A stretch of DNA of 64,000 bases from Acinetobacter chinensis. Lineage in GTDB: Bacteria; Pseudomonadota; Gammaproteobacteria; Pseudomonadales; Moraxellaceae. Position numbers and translations under genes: made by a program. The notes below the pieces were generated by a model. That model had not been told where the DNA came from and ran no database searches. It was given only the letters and a program-made list of their open reading frames with translations. The DNA lies in the NCBI RefSeq assembly GCF_002165375.2, contig NZ_CP032134.1, positions 3,472,001 through 3,536,000 on the forward strand, read 5' to 3'. Shown in pieces: positions 62,128 through 64,000 of the stretch; within the stretch, counting starts at the first letter, position 1, and each line of letters starts with the position of its first letter.

Positions 62128-63429
62128 ATGTCCAGCTGGTTCCCTAAATGGCGACCTTATTCAGGCAGTATTGATGCCCGACCTGTTGGTACCAATGAAT
62201 ATCTTCCACCCATGCAAAGTGCTGTACTGGGTGTCCAGCATGCCTTTGCCATGTTTGGTGCAACGGTTCTTGCCCCATTTTTAATGGGCTTTGACCCGAA
62301 CCTGGCCATTTTAATGTCAGGGATCTGTACCATCCTGTTTTTCCTGATGACAGGTGGTCGTGTTCCAAGTTATCTGGGCTCAAGTTTTGCTTTTATTGGT
62401 GTGGTCATTGCCGCAACCGGTTATACCGCATCAGGCACAGGCGCACTGAACCCTAACCTGGCTGTGGCTGCGGGCGGGATTATTGCCTGCGGTATTCTGT
62501 ATGCCATTTTTGGTTTTATTGTGATGGCAACAGGGACGAAGTGGATTGAAAAACTCATGCCGCCCGTCGTCACAGGCGCAGTGGTCATGATTATCGGCTT
62601 AAATCTGGCACCTGTAACTGTAAAGGGTGTGGCAGGCAATAACTTTAATATGTGGATGTCTCTGATCACTGTGCTGTGCATGGGTTCAATTGCCGTCTTT
62701 ACTAAAGGTCTGTTACAGCGGTTGTTGTTGCTGGTCGGTTTACTGCTGGCTTATCTGATCTATTTCATTGTATCCAATGTACTGGGCAACGGCACCCCAA
62801 TTGATTTTGCACCGATCCAGCAGGCTGCCTGGTTTGGTATGCCAACCTTCCATTCTCCTGAATTCAATGCTAATGCCATGCTGATCATTGCCCCGATTGC
62901 ACTGATTCTGGTGGCTGAAAACCTCGGACATATTAAAGCCGTCAGTGCCATGACCGGAGAAAATCTTGATCCGCATATCGGTAAAGCATTTGTTGCAGAT
63001 GGTATTGCTACAACGCTGTCAGGAAGTGTTGGCGCACCAGGTATGACCACTTATGGTGAAAATATTGGTGTGATGGCTGTGACCCGTGTTTACTCCACCA
63101 TTGTTTTTGTCATTGCCGGTGTTTTTGCCATTTTTTTAGGTTTTTCACCTAAATTCGGCGCAATTATCCATACCATTCCGACTGCCATTCTGACGGGTGC
63201 ATCGATTGTGGTCTTTGGTCTGATCACCATTGCCGGTGCAAAAATCTGGATTGAAAACAAAGTCGATTTTTCTAAAAACAAAAATCTGATGGTTGCAGCA
63301 GTAACGATTATTCTAGGTACAGGTGACTTTGCCCTGCAGTTTGGTAACTTCAACCTGGGCGGTATCGGTACAGCAACTTTTGCAGCACTGATCCTGAACT
63401 GGTTCTTCAGCTTAAAAGATAAATCGTAA
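62128..63429 (+). CDS. Uracil-xanthine (NCS2) permease, UraA-like
   Basis: 433 aa with about fourteen membrane segments. AVLGVQHAFAMFGATVLAPFLMGFDPNLAILMSGI at the N-terminus and the later IAPIALILVAENLGHIKAVSAMTG and GAPGMTTYGENIGVMAVTRVYS are NCS2 landmarks; the Glu of AENLGH and the Glu of YGENIG are the substrate-contacting residues in UraA. It imports uracil (or a related nucleobase) with protons. Start chosen at ATG 62128; the frame opens at 62092, but those residues do not fit the family. Confidence 0.92.
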   Translation: MSSWFPKWRPYSGSIDARPVGTNEYLPPMQSAVLGVQHAFAMFGATVLAPFLMGFDPNLAILMSGICTILFFLMTGGRVPSYLGSSFAFIGVVIAATGYTASGTGALNPNLAVAAGGIIACGILYAIFGFIVMATGTKWIEKLMPPVVTGAVVMIIGLNLAPVTVKGVAGNNFNMWMSLITVLCMGSIAVFTKGLLQRLLLLVGLLLAYLIYFIVSNVLGNGTPIDFAPIQQAAWFGMPTFHSPEFNANAMLIIAPIALILVAENLGHIKAVSAMTGENLDPHIGKAFVADGIATTLSGSVGAPGMTTYGENIGVMAVTRVYSTIVFVIAGVFAIFLGFSPKFGAIIHTIPTAILTGASIVVFGLITIAGAKIWIENKVDFSKNKNLMVAAVTIILGTGDFALQFGNFNLGGIGTATFAALILNWFFSLKDKS

Positions 63430-63516
63430 ATACTGAGTCTGCATGATTCCTTTCATCTCAGCGCAATATAGAAATAGAAACTGAGAGACTGATGCAGAAT
63501 AAGTGTGATTTTACAG

Positions 63517-63539
63517 GCAGCCGAAAGGCTGCTTTTTTT
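63517..63539 (+). terminator. terminator after the permease gene
   Basis: GCAGCC/GGCTGC stem with GAAA tetraloop and T7. Confidence 0.85.
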
Positions 63540-63589
63540 ATTGCAGGATTTAAGTAAGATATAAAAATGCCCCAGAGAATATCCCGCCC

Positions 63590-64000
63590 ATGCGCCTCGA
63601 CTTTTTTGACTTACAACTCTTTCTGAATATTGTGGAAACAGGCAGTCTGACCAAAGGGGCTGAACGCTCTGCTATTTCATTACAAGCAGCCAGTGAACGC
63701 ATTAAAAAAATGGAACAGCACTATGCCACCAGTCTGTTCAGCAGACATGCCACAGGCGTTAAACTGACCCAGGCAGGACAGAGCTTTACAGAACAGGCAC
63801 TGTTGATGGTGCAGCAGTACCGCAGACTGGAACAGATCATGCTGCCCTATGCTCAGGGGGCGACCACGCAGATGACCTTATGGTGCAACTCTTCAGCACA
63901 AAGTGAATACCTGCCGCTGTTACTGCCTCAGTATCTGCTGGAAAACCCGCATGTTCAGATTGAACTGAAAGAAGCAGAAAGCAGTGAAATGATTCTGTCC
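63590..64000 (+). CDS. LysR-family regulator, N-terminal part (cut by window edge)
   Basis: 137 codons from ATG 63590 run open to the window end. LDFFDLQLFLNIVETGSLTKGAERSAISLQAASERIKKMEQHYATSLFSRHATGVKLTQAGQSF is a LysR winged helix-turn-helix (about 1-65), followed by the start of the effector domain (about residue 90: MTLWCNSSAQSEYLPLLLPQYLLENPHVQIEL). The effector and target are unknown. The recognition helix has SLQAASERI where most LysR proteins have SQ(P/S)A(V/L)S. Confidence 0.85.
   Translation, partial: MRLDFFDLQLFLNIVETGSLTKGAERSAISLQAASERIKKMEQHYATSLFSRHATGVKLTQAGQSFTEQALLMVQQYRRLEQIMLPYAQGATTQMTLWCNSSAQSEYLPLLLPQYLLENPHVQIELKEAESSEMILS

Noticed and set aside
1..64000. tRNA, rRNA, CRISPR arrays, prophage
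   Set aside because: No tRNA T-loop with acceptor-stem pairing, no rRNA-like stretch, no spaced direct repeats, and no run of phage structural genes were found by eye.

Overview
The window looks like the chromosome of a non-baumannii Acinetobacter. This rests on the moderate G+C of the core genes, the Acinetobacter-style family set (CC0125-type lipoprotein, DUF445 protein, Tat-exported phosphocholine phospholipase C, dapA-bamC-purC cluster, serB divergent from a YtjB-like gene) and Acinetobacter-type Xer (pdif) sites. The genus call is from family and motif recognition only; no database search was possible.

Most of the window is ordinary, densely packed core genome. Region 1-6.0 kb: end of an alpha/beta hydrolase, dsbB, gshA, a DUF924 protein, a RibD-C/DHFR-like reductase, a lipoprotein and a DUF445 membrane protein. 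Region 9-16 kb: AraC regulator, fatty-acid-hydroxylase-like protein, YbdL-type aminotransferase, MATE exporter, and a divergent SDR/TetR pair with a clear palindromic operator. Region 15.7-24 kb: phoB-phoR, sulfurtransferase-psd, pncB, periplasmic catalase with an ankyrin partner, dtd. Region 24-34 kb: a frame-scrambled lipoprotein, SCP2 protein, serB and its divergent neighbour, ppk, BASS symporter, pncA, MhpT-like MFS transporter. Region 34-49 kb: dapA-bamC-purC, rarA, a PAS-GGDEF-EAL protein, TudS-like and YcgN-like cysteine proteins, DUF1328, dienelactone hydrolase, HIT, mutY, M23 lipoprotein, tag, alcohol dehydrogenase, MocR-type regulator. Region 49-64 kb: tandem FKBP isomerases, murJ, ampD, nadC, a DUF2135/TPR protein, a small lipoprotein plus phospholipase C, rph, ppc, a uracil-xanthine permease and the start of a LysR regulator.

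The one clearly foreign patch is 6.1-8.8 kb. Two 28-bp Xer recombination sites (6149-6176 and 7295-7322) lie in opposite orientation with their XerD arms facing inward. They bracket about 1.1 kb of strongly AT-rich DNA that encodes a 27-residue hydrophobic peptide behind a structured leader and a 210-aa protein with an HEPN-like R-N-x4-H motif. A complete IS1202-group insertion sequence (7328-8809, 5-bp target duplication GCTTT) sits exactly 5 bp from the XerC arm of the second site. This has the architecture of the mobile pdif modules of Acinetobacter plasmids, here among chromosomal housekeeping genes, and is the best candidate for an undescribed toxin or defence cassette.

Functional threads: NAD metabolism is represented at three places (pncB, pncA, nadC). 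Phosphate signalling appears in phoBR and ppk, both with CTGTCATAA half-sites upstream. Cell-wall growth and recycling is covered by murJ, ampD and the M23 lipoprotein. DNA repair is covered by mutY, tag and rarA. No rRNA, tRNA, CRISPR array or prophage was seen.
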